DNA from: DATJKD01 sp963728295
Lineage (GTDB): Bacteria > Pseudomonadota > Gammaproteobacteria > Steroidobacterales > Steroidobacteraceae
Length of the DNA stretch: 64,000 nt
Direction: 5' to 3'
Assembly (NCBI GenBank): GCA_963728295.1
Contig: CAVSKB010000019.1
Location: 62,001-126,000, forward strand
Shown here: one piece after another, positions 10,128 to 20,147 of the stretch
How the letters are laid out: each line of letters opens with the position of its first letter
How positions within the stretch are numbered: position 1 is the stretch's first letter
Made by a program: the position numbers and the translations under genes
Notes under the pieces: generated by a model
What the model saw: only the letters and a program-made list of their open reading frames with translations
Databases searched by the model: none
Told to the model about the DNA's origin: nothing

Positions 10128-11246
10128 GTGAATACCTCAATCCGCAGCACGTTCACCGCGTCCGCTGCGCGAACCGGCGGGATCGTAGCCGGGCTGACGG
10201 TGCTCGCGCTGGTGGCCGGCTGCAGCAACGGCAAGGCCAAGGACAAGGACGCAGAGGCGACCGAGACGACGGTGCCCGTCGAGGTCCAGCCGGTCCGTCG
10301 CGCCGCGATGGTCGCGGTGTACGCAGGTACTGCGCCGATCGAAGCGCACGACGAGGCGGTGGTCGTAGCAAAGGTGGGCGGCGAGGTGCGGCAGATCCAC
10401 GTCGAGGAAGGCGACACCGTCAAGGCCGGGCAGGTCCTCGCGCGGCTCGACGGCGACCGGCTGCGGCTCGAGGTGGCGCAGTCCGAAGCGAATCTGCGCA
10501 AGCTCGAGCGCGATTACACGCGCTTCCAGGAACTGAGCGAGAAGGGTCTCGTCGCGAAGGGCACCGTCGAGAACGCCAAGTTCGACCTGGACGCGCTGCC
10601 GCGCCGCTTACGACCGCGCACGCCTTGAGCTTTCCTACACAGAGATTCGCGCGCCGATCTCAGGCGTCGTCTCCGCGAGGAACATCAAGCTCGGTAACAC
10701 CATCAACGCGAACGACCCGACATTCACGCGTCACGGATCTCGACCCGCTGGTGGCCTACGTGCACGTTCCGGAAAAGGAGTTCCGCAAGCTCGCACCGGG
10801 ACAGCCGGCCGAAGTGATGGTGGACGCCCTCGGCGGTACGCGCTTCACCGGGACGATCGCGTTCATCTCACCAACCGTCGACCCGCAGACCGGCACCTTC
10901 CGTGCCAAGCTCGAGGTGCCCGACGCGTCGCGCCGCCTCAAGCCCGGCATGTTCGCGCGGGTCAACATCGTCTACGAGCGACGCGAGAACGCGTTGCAGG
11001 TCCCGCGCAACTCGATCCTCGACTCCGATGGGTCTCAGTCGGTGTTCGTGGTCGTCCGGCAACAAGGCCGAGCAGCGCCGGATCAAGCCGGGCCTGGTCA
11101 ACGGCGGCTGGGTCGAGGTCACGGAAGGCCTCAAGGGCGACGAACGGATCGTCGTCGTGGGCCAGGGCGGTCTGAAGAGCGGCACGCTCGTCAAGGTGGT
11201 CGACACGGAGGCCGGCGCACCCGCCGTCGCCGTCAAGTCGCGCTGA
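10128..11246 (+). CDS. RND efflux periplasmic adaptor (membrane fusion protein), frameshifted
   Basis: Adaptor linking an inner-membrane RND pump to an outer-membrane channel. The N-terminus is a lipoprotein signal (GLTVLALVAGCSNG), so it is probably anchored in the periplasm. The biotinyl-lipoyl half VVVAKVGGEVRQIHVEEGD and the start of the hairpin (LEVAQSEANLRKLERDYTRF) are in frame; after about 10600 the frame changes to give the second lipoyl half (SYTEIRAPISGVVSARNIKL), again near 10725 to reach VTDLDPLVAYVHVPEKEF, and near 11055 to give NKAEQRRIKPGLVNGGWVEV and the C-terminal domain. The two RND pump genes follow after 46 bases. No outer-membrane factor is encoded here, so a TolC-like protein elsewhere would be needed. 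Confidence 0.85.
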
Positions 11247-11292
11247 ACGGCCGCGGCTGTCGCGGGCGCCGTCGCCTCTTCGGGGGAACATC

Positions 11293-14200
11293 ATGCAGTT
11301 GATCGACTTTGCGATCCGCCGCCGCGTGACCGTCGTCATGTGCACGGTGGCGATCGCGCTATTCGGGGTCGTGTCGCTGTCGCGACTCAAGCTCAACCTC
11401 CTGCCCGACCTCTCGTACCCGACGCTCACGGTACGCACCGAGCTCACGGGCGCGGCGCCGCTCGAGATCGAAAACCTGATCACGCGGCCCGTGGAAGAAG
11501 CGGTCGGAATCATCCGCAACGTCCGCCAGGTTCGCTCCGTCTCCCGGTCGGGGCAGTCGGACGTGATCCTCGAGTTCGTCTGGGGCACGGACATGGATCT
11601 CGCCGGGATCGACGTCCGCGAGAAGCTCGACCTGCTGCAGCTGCCGCTCGAGGCGAAGCGTCCGCTGCTGCTGCGCTTCGACCCGTCGAGCGAGCCGGTC
11701 ATGCGCCTGACCTTCCTCGACGAGACGCAGCGCGACGACCCCGTCGAGCGACTGAAAACGCTGCGCCGGTTCGCGGAGGACCGGTTGAAACCGGATCTCG
11801 AGGCCGTCGAGGGCTCCGCAGCCGTGAAGGTGAGCGGCGGCTACGAGGACGAGGTGCAGGTGTTCGTCGACCAGCAGAAGCTGGCGCAGCTCGGCCTCTC
11901 GATCGACGTCGTCACGCGCCGGATACGCGCGGAAAACGTGAACCTCTCCGGCGGCCGGCTGGAGCAGGGGATGCAGCGCTTCCTGGTGCGCACGCTGAAC
12001 GAGTTCGCAACGATCCAGCAGATGGCAGATGCGATCATCGCCACGCGGAACGGGCAGCCGGTGTATCTGCGGGACGTCGCGACTGTGACCCACGGTTACA
12101 AGGAGCGCGAGGCCATTACGCGCGTCGACGGCAAGGAAGCCATCGAGCTCGCCGTATACAAGGAAGGCGACGCGAATACCGTACAGCTCGCCGCGGGCAT
12201 CCGCGCGCGGATCGAGGAGATCGGGAAGTCGCTGCCCGAGGGGACGGTGATCAAGCCCGTCTACGACCAGTCGCACTTCATCGACGCGGCGATCAGCGAG
12301 GTCAAGAGCGCCGCGCTGATCGGCGGTCTGCTCGCGATCCTGGTGCTGTACGCCTTCCTGCGCGATGCGCGGGCGACCTTGATCACCAGCATCGCGATCC
12401 CCGTCTCGGTGCTCGGCACCTTCGTGATGATGTACGCCTTCGACCTGACGCTCAACATCATGTCGCTGGGCGGCATCGCGCTCGCGGTCGGCATGCTGGT
12501 GGACAACGCAGTCGTCGTGCTCGAGAGCATCGTCCGCAAGCAGGAACACGGCATGGACCGCCGGGAAGCCGCGCAGCGCGGAACGGCCGAGGTGGCAATG
12601 GCCGTAACGGCAGCGACCCTGACCTCGGTTGCCGTGTTCTTTCCGATGGTGTTCATCACCGGCGTGGCAGGACAGCTCTTCAAGGACCAGTCGCTCACGG
12701 TCAGCTTCGCCCTCGCCTTCTCGCTGATCGTCGCGTTGACCCTGGTGCCGATGCTTGCGGCGGGCGCCCGTCACCATGTGGATGCGGCGCCAGAGGGCGC
12801 TGCCCCCGGCCGTGCGCGGCGCTGGTTCGACGGCGCGCTCTCCACGATGACGGGTAGCGCGCGCCGGGGCTTTGGCTGGATCGCGCGCGCCTGCGCGCTG
12901 GTGCTGAGCCCGCTGGTAAACGTCACGCAGGCCGTCAACCGCTGGGCAGACCGCAAGTATCCCCCTGCAATCACCTGGGCGCTCGAGCGTCCCGGACGGG
13001 TGATCGGCAGCGCAGTGGCACTCTTCGTGCTGACGCTGGTGCTGATCGTGCCGCGTCTCGGCACCGAGCTGATCCCGCAGATGTCGCAGGGCGAGTTCAA
13101 CGTCGACCTGCGGCTGCCCGCTGGGACGCCGCTCGAGGCGACAGACCGCGCCGTCGTCGCCGCGCAGCTCGCGAGCAGGGGGCTCGGGAACGTCGATCTC
13201 GCCTACTCGGTGGCGGGAACGGGCAATCGGCTCGATGCCAACCCCGTCGACGCCGGGGAGAACACAGGGCGCCTCAGCATCACGCTGACGCGCGGGTCGG
13301 GTCGCGCCGAGGAAGAAGCCGCGATGGCGGGCATGCGCAGGAGCCTGGAGAGTCTACCGGGCGTGCAGTACCAGTTCAGCCGCCCGAGTCTGTTCGCGCT
13401 CTCGACACCGCTCGAGGTCGTGGTCTCGGGGTACGACCTGGACCGTCTGCGCGACGCCGCCGAACAGGTGCGGCTGCGCATGGAGGCCGACGGGCGCTTC
13501 GCAGACATCAAGTCGACCGTCGAGGCCGGCAACCCCGAGATCCAGATCATCTTCGACCAGGAGCGCGCCACCCAGCTCGGGCTCGTGGTGCGCGACATCG
13601 CCGATCGGGTCGTCAACAGCGTGCGTGGCGAGGTCGCCACGCGCTATACGCTGCTCGACAAGAAGATCGACGTGCTGGTGCGCAGTGTCGACACCCGCGC
13701 CGCGTCGATCGAGGAAGTCCGAAACCTGATCGTCAACCCGGGCAGTGACTTCCCGGTGCCGCTGTCCGCCGTGGCGGACGTCAAGCTCGCGATCGGCCCG
13801 GCCGAGGTGCGTCGCATCGGACAGGAGCGAGTCGCCGTCGTGTCGGCCAACCTGGCCCAGGGCGACCTGGGCGCCGCCGTCGACGCGCTCGAGAATATCG
13901 TCGCCGAAGTGCAGGTGCCGGTCGGGACGACTGCATTCCTTTCGGGTCAGAGCGAGGACATGAGCGACAGCTTCCGCTCGCTGCAGTTCGTGCTGCTGCT
14001 CGCGATCTTTCTGGTTTATCTCGTGATGGCGTCGCAGTTCGAGTCCCTGATACACCCCTTCGTGATCCTGCTTACCATCCCGCTCGCGATCATCGGCGCG
14101 GTCTGGGCGCTATGGATCACCGGCACGACCGTCAACGTCGTGGCATACATCGGGCTCATCATGCTGGCAGGTATCGTCGTCAACCAGTCGATCGTGCTGA

Positions 14201-14514
14201 TCGACGCGGTCAACCAGGCGCGCGAGCGTGGCCTGTCGAAGCGCGAGGCCATCATCGAGGCCGGAAGGATCCGCCTGCGGCCTATCCTGATCACCAAGCT
14301 CACGACCATACTCGGGCTGCTGCCGATGGCGCTCGGGATCGGCGAGGGTGCGGAGGTGCGCGCGCCGATGGCGATCACCGTGATCGGCGGTGTACTCCTT
14401 ACCACTTTCCTGACGCTGCTCGTCATACCCGTCGTGTACTCGGTGCTCGATCGGAAGGTCTATGCGGCACCGGCGTCTGCGCCCGATACTGCCCCGGAAC
14501 CGGCCACGGGCTGA
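11293..14514 (+). CDS. RND efflux transporter permease, first of a pair
   Basis: Complete 1073-residue RND permease that exports substrates from the periplasm or inner membrane using the proton gradient. It begins with the usual helix 1 (FAIRRRVTVVMCTVAIALF) and the porter domain (LLPDLSYPTL); the helix 2-6 block has ILVLYAFLRDARATLITSIA, and the second half repeats the fold (FLVYLVMASQFESLIHPFVI, GIVVNQSIVLIDAVNQARE). The helix-4 acidic motif reads GMLVDNAVVVLES, Asp-Asn rather than the Asp-Asp of AcrB. The nine-base gap to the second RND gene and the shared adaptor upstream suggest that both pumps serve one complex, as MdtB and MdtC do, or two complexes with one adaptor. The substrate class is unknown. 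Confidence 0.93.
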   Translation: MQLIDFAIRRRVTVVMCTVAIALFGVVSLSRLKLNLLPDLSYPTLTVRTELTGAAPLEIENLITRPVEEAVGIIRNVRQVRSVSRSGQSDVILEFVWGTDMDLAGIDVREKLDLLQLPLEAKRPLLLRFDPSSEPVMRLTFLDETQRDDPVERLKTLRRFAEDRLKPDLEAVEGSAAVKVSGGYEDEVQVFVDQQKLAQLGLSIDVVTRRIRAENVNLSGGRLEQGMQRFLVRTLNEFATIQQMADAIIATRNGQPVYLRDVATVTHGYKEREAITRVDGKEAIELAVYKEGDANTVQLAAGIRARIEEIGKSLPEGTVIKPVYDQSHFIDAAISEVKSAALIGGLLAILVLYAFLRDARATLITSIAIPVSVLGTFVMMYAFDLTLNIMSLGGIALAVGMLVDNAVVVLESIVRKQEHGMDRREAAQRGTAEVAMAVTAATLTSVAVFFPMVFITGVAGQLFKDQSLTVSFALAFSLIVALTLVPMLAAGARHHVDAAPEGAAPGRARRWFDGALSTMTGSARRGFGWIARACALVLSPLVNVTQAVNRWADRKYPPAITWALERPGRVIGSAVALFVLTLVLIVPRLGTELIPQMSQGEFNVDLRLPAGTPLEATDRAVVAAQLASRGLGNVDLAYSVAGTGNRLDANPVDAGENTGRLSITLTRGSGRAEEEAAMAGMRRSLESLPGVQYQFSRPSLFALSTPLEVVVSGYDLDRLRDAAEQVRLRMEADGRFADIKSTVEAGNPEIQIIFDQERATQLGLVVRDIADRVVNSVRGEVATRYTLLDKKIDVLVRSVDTRAASIEEVRNLIVNPGSDFPVPLSAVADVKLAIGPAEVRRIGQERVAVVSANLAQGDLGAAVDALENIVAEVQVPVGTTAFLSGQSEDMSDSFRSLQFVLLLAIFLVYLVMASQFESLIHPFVILLTIPLAIIGAVWALWITGTTVNVVAYIGLIMLAGIVVNQSIVLIDAVNQARERGLSKREAIIEAGRIRLRPILITKLTTILGLLPMALGIGEGAEVRAPMAITVIGGVLLTTFLTLLVIPVVYSVLDRKVYAAPASAPDTAPEPATG

Positions 14515-14523
14515 GGCTCACCA

Positions 14524-17500
14524 ATGCGCCACACCAGTCTCGCGCTCAACCGTCCCGTCACGACGGTGATGGTGTTCCTGGCCGTGCTCGCGGTCGGACT
14601 GATCTCGGCGAAGCTGCTGCGGCTCGAGAACTTCCCGGACATCACCTTCCCGGGAATGCAGGTGATCATCCCCTACCCGGGCTCGACACCCGAGGAAATG
14701 GAACAGCTCGTCGTTCGTCCGGTCGAGGAGGCGCTCGCGACGCTCTCCGGCATCGAGGAGATCGAGGCGACGGCGCGTCCCGACGAAGCGCAGTTCACGG
14801 TGCGCTTCAACTGGGATCGCGACGCGGAGAAGGCTGCGTTCGAGGTGCGCACCAAGCTCGACTCGATACGCGCGGAGCTGCCACCCGCCGCGGACCGCAT
14901 CGTGATGCTCTCCTTCAGCGCGTCAGACGAGCCGGTGACCATAATCCGCTTGTCCTCGGATACGGATCTCACCGACCAGTACGACACGCTCGAGAAATTC
15001 CTCAAGCGGCCCATCGAGCGCCTGGAAGGCGTGGCGCGCGTCGAGCTCGAGGGAGTCGAGCCGAACGAGGTGCGGGTGCTGGTCGATCCGACGCGAGTCG
15101 CGGCCTACGGTGTCGACGTGCTCGCGCTGCGCAAGCTGCTCGAGGCGTCGAACTTCTCGGTAAGCGCGGGCGAAATCACGGAGAACGGCTCACGCTTCAT
15201 CGTTCGCCCGCTGGGCGAATTCCACACGCTCGACGACGTGCGAAACCTGATCATTGGCGGTGGCGTCCGCGTCGGGGACGTCGCGACCGTGGAACTCGTC
15301 GCCCCTGAGCTCACCATCGGCCGACGCATGGACGGACGACCCGCGGTCGGCATCGACGTTTACAAGTCCACCCAGGCGAACGTGGTCGACGTCGCCGATC
15401 GGGTGATCGAGGCCGTCGATGCCGCACGCCAGCTGCCGCAGCTTCAGGGTATCGAGATCCTGGTGGTTGCGAACCAGGCAGACAGCATCCGCTCCTCGCT
15501 CGCCGAGCTGCGCAAGGCCGGGCTCATCGGCGCCGTGCTCTCCTTCTTCATGCTGCTGTTCTTCCTCCGGCACGTGCCGACGACGCTGATCGTGAGCCTG
15601 GCCGTGCCGGCATCGCTGCTCGTGACGCTCGGCGCGCTGTACTTCCTCGGCCTCACGCTCAACGTGCTCACCATGATGGGCATGCTGGTCGCGATCGGCA
15701 TGCTGGTGGACAACTCCGTGGTCGATCACGGAAAGCATCTTCAGGCACCGGCAGCTCGAACCCGGACGGCCAGTTCCGGCGACGCTGGCGGGAGTCCGCG
15801 AGGTCGGCGTCGCGGTCCTGGCCGGCACGTTGTCGACGACTATCGTCTTCCTGCCGATGGTGTTCGGCGAGAAGAACGAGATGTCGATCTTCCTGGTGCA
15901 CGTCGCCATACCGATCGTGGTGGCGATGGTGGCGTCGCTGGTGGTCGCGCAGACGCTGATCCCGATGCTCGCCGCACGCATGACTCCGCCGCCGCCGGTG
16001 TCGGAGCGTTCCTGGTTCGGCCGGCTGCAGCACCGCTACGAGCGCGCGATCCTGTGGGCGCTCGCGCACCGCAAGATCATGGCCCTCGTGACCGTTCTGA
16101 TCCTGGTGTCGCCGGTGCCGCTGTTCGTGCTCAAGATCGCCAAGGTGGACCCGTTCCCGCAGGAGGCGAGCCGAACGCTGTTCCTCGCCTATCACCTGCA
16201 GGGTTCGCATCCGATGCAGCGCGTCGAGCAGGCGGTGAGACGCATGGAGGCGTACCTGGAAGCGAACAAGGAGCGGCTCGACATCGAGACCTACTACACG
16301 GTATGGCTCACCGACGAGGCGCATACGCGTCTCTACCTCGCGCCCAAGGACCGGGCCCGCGTATCAGCCAAGGAAGTCATGGAAACCGTCACCAAGGAGA
16401 TGCCCGAGATCATCATCGGCACGCCGAGCTTCCAGTTCGACGACGCAGCCGCGGGCAGCAGCAACTTCAGCCTGCAGCTCGCCGGCGACTCGACCGAGCG
16501 CCTTGCCGAGATCTCGTTCGACGTCGCTCAGCGCCTGTCGTCGATCGACGGCCTCGAGGCCGTGCGTTCCGAGGCGCGCACCGGCGACGAGGAAGTGCAG
16601 GTGATCGTCGACCGCGACAAGGTCTCGCAGCTCGGCCTGACCACCGAGGACGTGGCGCTGACCGTGGCTGGAGCCATGCGCGGCGACCGGCTGCCCGAGC
16701 TTCGAACCTCGGACCGCGAGATCACCATGCGGCTCGCGTTCCGCGAATCAGACCGTCAGTCGGTCGAGGACCTCGCCCGCCTGCCGCTCTCGCTGCCGGA
16801 CGGCACGCGGATGGAGCTCGGCGCCGTGGCCGACTTCGTCGTGCGCCCAAGCGACCGGGAAATCAAGCGTATCAACCGGCTGACCACCGTCGTGGTCACG
16901 GCCAACCTCGCCAAGGGCACGACGCTCGACGATGCACGCAAGCGGGTCGAGCCGGTGATGAACGACTTCCCGCTGCCACCGGGCTATTCGTGGAAATTCG
17001 GCCGCGGGTTCGAGGAGAACGACAAGGCGATGCAGACGATGACGCAGAACCTGCTGCTCGCGGTCGTGCTGATCTTCCTCGTCATGGCGTCGCTGTTCGA
17101 GTCGACGCTCTACCCCCTGTCGATCATCACCTCGATCCTGTTCGCGATCGTGGGGGCGATATGGTTCCTGACCCTCACAGGCACCACCATCACCATGATG
17201 GCGATGATCGGGTTCATGATCCTCGTCGGAGTCGTGGTCAACATCGGCATCGTGCTGGTCGCACACGTGATCGACCTGCGTGAGAGCGGCATGCCGCGCG
17301 ACCAGGCAATCCTGCAGGCCGGCCGCGACCGCCTGAGGCCCATCATGATGACGACGCTGACGACGCTGCTCGCGATGCTGCCGCTCGCGATCGGCGACGC
17401 GACCGTCGGCGGCGGCGGCGACGGCGGTCCGGCCTACTATCCGATGGCACGCGCTATCATGGGTGGGCTGGCATTTTCCGCCGTGATCTCGCTCCTGATC

Positions 17501-17644
17501 GTGCCGATGTTCTATGTCTGGTTCGACGAGCTCAACACGTGGCGGCGGCGTGTATTTGCAAGACCCGCGGCGCAACCCGCTGCCGGGGGCGCCGTCGTCG
17601 AACCGCTGGAGGGCGCAGCAGGCAGCTCCTCCGGACCCGCCTGA
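14524..17644 (+). CDS. RND efflux transporter permease, second of a pair, one frameshift
   Basis: Second RND permease, distinct in sequence from its neighbour. The N-terminal half reads to helix 4 (MLVAIGMLVDNSVV) and the frame then breaks near 15722. The rest, starting within TESIFRHRQLEPGRPVPAT, reads cleanly to 17644. Porter segments such as KLLRLENFPDITFPGMQVII and the helix blocks FFMLLFFLRHVPTTLIVSLA and VLIFLVMASLFESTLYPLSI are all present. The helix-10 segment is VVVNIGIVLVAHVIDLRE, so the position equivalent to the AcrB proton-relay Lys is not basic. It is followed after 6 bases by the EamA gene. The single break in an otherwise full-length gene looks like an indel error. Confidence 0.87.
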
Positions 17645-17650
17645 CAGCGC

Positions 17651-18556
17651 TTGAGCAATCTCCGGCTCTTCGCCGCCAGCGTCGCGATCTGGGGCTCGAC
17701 CTGGTTCGCGATCACCTTCCAGCTCGGCCGGGTCGAGCCCGAAGCAAGCGTCACCTACCGTTTTCTGCTTGCGGCTCTGCTGTTGTTCGTTCTCTGCGGG
17801 ATCCGGCGGCTGCCGCTGCGCTTCCCGCTCCGCGACCACGCCTGGATCGCCTGCCAGGGCGTCATGATGTTCGGTGCAAGCTACGTCTTCGTGTACTACG
17901 CCGAGCAGCGCATCGTCTCGGGGCTGGTTGCGGTCGGTTTCTCGGCCAGCCCGCTGATCGGCATGTTCGGCCAGCGCATCTTCTTCGGCACGCCGATCAC
18001 CGCGCGCATCGCCGTGGGTTCGCTGCTCGGGATCGCGGGAATCGGTCTCGTGTTCGCTCCGGAGCTCGGAAACTTCCGCGAGGGAGACGGACCGGTCCTG
18101 GGCGTCGTCTTCACGATGCTGAGCGTGCTGTTCTCGATGCTTGGCAACCTGGTCGCGCATCGGAATTACGACGCGGGGATTCCAATGTGGCAGTCGACCG
18201 CCTGGGGCATGCTGTACGGCGCGCTGTTCGCCGCGATCTGGACCGCGGCAGCCGGCAAGTCGTTCGCGTTCGAGGCGACACCCGGATACGTGCTGTCGCT
18301 GCTGTACCTGGTCGTGTTCGGCTCGGTCCTGGCGTTCGGTTCGTACCTCACGCTGCTGGGGAGAATCGGCGCGGCACGCTCCGGGTATGTCGGGGTCATG
18401 GTGCCGATCGTCGCGCTGGTGATCTCCGCCGCATTCGAAGGGTTCCGCTGGCAGGCCGTGACCTTGATCGGCATTGCCATCTCGCTGCTCGGCAACGTCC
18501 TGGTGCTGAGAAGCCCCCCGGCCGAGGTTCCACGCGGAATAGAACACTCGCGATAG
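17651..18556 (+). CDS. EamA/DMT superfamily transporter
   Basis: Ten-helix drug/metabolite transporter of the EamA family, 301 residues, inner membrane. Two repeats are visible: the first begins LFAASVAIWGSTWFAI with FLLAALLLFVLCGIRRLPLR, the second begins near residue 145 (GVVFTMLSVLFSMLGNLVAH) and ends VTLIGIAISLLGNVLVL. The start is a TTG at 17651, six bases after the stop of the second RND gene; no in-frame ATG precedes the first helix. Members move amino acids, metabolites or drugs, and the substrate cannot be read here. The close spacing suggests co-transcription with the efflux genes. Confidence 0.87.
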   Translation: MSNLRLFAASVAIWGSTWFAITFQLGRVEPEASVTYRFLLAALLLFVLCGIRRLPLRFPLRDHAWIACQGVMMFGASYVFVYYAEQRIVSGLVAVGFSASPLIGMFGQRIFFGTPITARIAVGSLLGIAGIGLVFAPELGNFREGDGPVLGVVFTMLSVLFSMLGNLVAHRNYDAGIPMWQSTAWGMLYGALFAAIWTAAAGKSFAFEATPGYVLSLLYLVVFGSVLAFGSYLTLLGRIGAARSGYVGVMVPIVALVISAAFEGFRWQAVTLIGIAISLLGNVLVLRSPPAEVPRGIEHSR

Positions 18557-18581
18557 ACCGGCTGCGGGCGGATCGCCCTGC

Positions 18582-19610
18582 TCAGTCGAGCATCAGCTTC
18601 TGGATGTCGAAGTACTCGTCGAGCAGGACATTGACAGAGCCGCGCCCGATCGCATCCCGGGGACCGACGCTCTCCTGGAGTGGAATCGTGTCGCCGGAAC
18701 CGCGCCAGGCCGCCGTACCCTTCAAGCGGTCGACGCGGCGCTTGATGTCCGCCAGGTCGTCCTGCATTGCTTCGAGGTCTCTGAGCGCGCGCGTCGTGGC
18801 CTGAATCAGCGCGGCGCACTGCGCCTCTCCGCCGAAGTCGGCATCGTAGACCCGCGTCAACGTCGCCTGCCGGGACTGCGGAGCGAGATTGGCGGGCGCG
18901 AGTCGTTCGCACAAGGCTTCGGCGCAGGCGATCACCGCCAGGTTGACCGCCCGCCGCCCTTCGAGGCTCATGCCCTCGAACGTCGGCGGCGTCTCCGACT
19001 CGATGGCGTGACGCTGGTCGCCGAGATCGGTAAGCGCGGTGCGCGCCATGTCGGTCCGCGAATCGCCCTCCGCGATGACCTGTGCCAGTGTCCGACGGCG
19101 GAAGTAGTTCCAGAATCCGCGCAGACCCGCCAACCGCTCGCGCCGCGCCGCCTGCTCGGCCTCGACCTGGTCCACCAGGATTCGAGCCTCGTAGACCTCG
19201 CGGTCCACGTCATCGAGCCGGTTACGCTTGTTGCGCTCGAAATCGGCGAGCTGCTGCCTGCGCTCGCGGTCCTTCTGCTGCCGGGCCAGCTCGGCGGCGA
19301 ACTGCTCCAGCCTCCGCGACGCCGATCGCCACACGGCGCGCAGCTGGAAGTATGCGAGGCTCTTCTGGCCCTCCTCGGGCCGGCCCAGATACTGCTCGAG
19401 GTTGGCGAGCTGCTCTTCCACCCGCATGGTCGAGCCTTCCTGAAGCTTCAGCCGGTCGAGCAGCCGGTGACGCTCGTCGTCGAGCGCCTTCAATTCCTTC
19501 TTGAGCTCCGATCTGTTCTGAAACAGCGCGGCCAGCCGCGCTTCCTCGGCCGTATCCGGCCGGCCGGTGAGCGCTGCGACGAGGCGGCGCCAGTCGTCAG
19601 ACAGACTCAT
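18582..19610 (-). CDS. Coiled-coil protein of unknown function
   Basis: I do not recognise this 342-residue protein. The N-terminus (MSLSDDWRRLVAALTGRPD) precedes long heptad-like, charged helices (ELKKELKALDDERHRLLDRL, LEQFAAELARQQKDRERRQQ, RNRLDDVDREVYEARILVDQ), consistent with an extended coiled coil over about residues 20-165. A short aromatic segment (GLRGFWNYFRRRTLAQVI) separates this from a C-terminal helical region that ends in ATTRALRDLEAMQDDLADIK and a final acidic tail (LLDEYFDIQKLMLD). There is no signal peptide or membrane helix, so it is probably cytoplasmic. It starts 3 bases after the DUF1249 gene, and the two are almost certainly one transcription unit. The frame is intact. 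Confidence 0.75.
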   Translation of the reverse strand: MSLSDDWRRLVAALTGRPDTAEEARLAALFQNRSELKKELKALDDERHRLLDRLKLQEGSTMRVEEQLANLEQYLGRPEEGQKSLAYFQLRAVWRSASRRLEQFAAELARQQKDRERRQQLADFERNKRNRLDDVDREVYEARILVDQVEAEQAARRERLAGLRGFWNYFRRRTLAQVIAEGDSRTDMARTALTDLGDQRHAIESETPPTFEGMSLEGRRAVNLAVIACAEALCERLAPANLAPQSRQATLTRVYDADFGGEAQCAALIQATTRALRDLEAMQDDLADIKRRVDRLKGTAAWRGSGDTIPLQESVGPRDAIGRGSVNVLLDEYFDIQKLMLD

Positions 19611-19613
19611 GCA

Positions 19614-20084
19614 TCAAGCGACCCGCGTCGACCTGGCTGCGAAATCGTGTCCGCGATCAGTGCAGTAGTCGAGCCACTTGTTGAGCATCATGTTGCGGAG
19701 CCACCGCTCACCGAGCGCCGCCGAGAGCGTCGAGCGGATCTGGCGCAGACCAGGATGCATGACCCATCGTCCGCAGCCGCTCGCCTCGGTCAGCCGCGCG
19801 TCGTGATACACGCGCAGCTCCAGATCGGGATCGGCGACAGACCCTGCGGTATCCTGAAACAGGTACGTGAGGCGCAGGATCGACGTGTACCGGCTGTGCT
19901 CCACCACCGTCAGGTGCAGATCGCATTCCCGCGGCGCCTTCGATAACAGGCTGCCCGAGAGCATGCGAACGTCGCCCGCGAGCCGGCGCAGCCGGATGTA
20001 GTTGCTCTCGTACAGCGTCATCAGGCTGACGAAACTCACCGGCCGCGCGTGCCACGATGTGACGCAGTGGCTGTCGACGATCAT
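19614..20084 (-). CDS. DUF1249 family protein (YqiB-like)
   Basis: Small cytoplasmic protein matching the DUF1249/YqiB pattern: an N-terminal LYESNYIRLRRL segment, a central TVVEHSRYTSILRL strand pair (YqiB has a similar VVESTRYTT), LELRVYHDARLTEASGC, and the C-terminal MLNKWLDYCTDRGH. Function of the family is not established. In several gammaproteobacteria it lies beside the cAMP phosphodiesterase/NudF genes; here it instead precedes a coiled-coil protein. The start shown is the first ATG; the family-like sequence begins near Met22 (20021), so the true protein may be about 135 residues. Confidence 0.78.
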   Translation of the reverse strand: MIVDSHCVTSWHARPVSFVSLMTLYESNYIRLRRLAGDVRMLSGSLLSKAPRECDLHLTVVEHSRYTSILRLTYLFQDTAGSVADPDLELRVYHDARLTEASGCGRWVMHPGLRQIRSTLSAALGERWLRNMMLNKWLDYCTDRGHDFAARSTRVA

Positions 20085-20147
20085 GCATCGACTATAGCAC
20101 AGCGATTTCGCGCAACCGTGAAGCGCGGCACACCGCGGCAGCCGGGA

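Noticed and set aside
11359..12777. 472-codon open frame antisense to the first RND gene
   Set aside because: Antisense shadow created by GC-rich codon bias.
16748..18547. 599-codon minus-strand frame across the RND2/EamA boundary
   Set aside because: Composition typical of antisense shadow (His/Gln/Arg/Asp) with no domain; the plus strand has two real genes.
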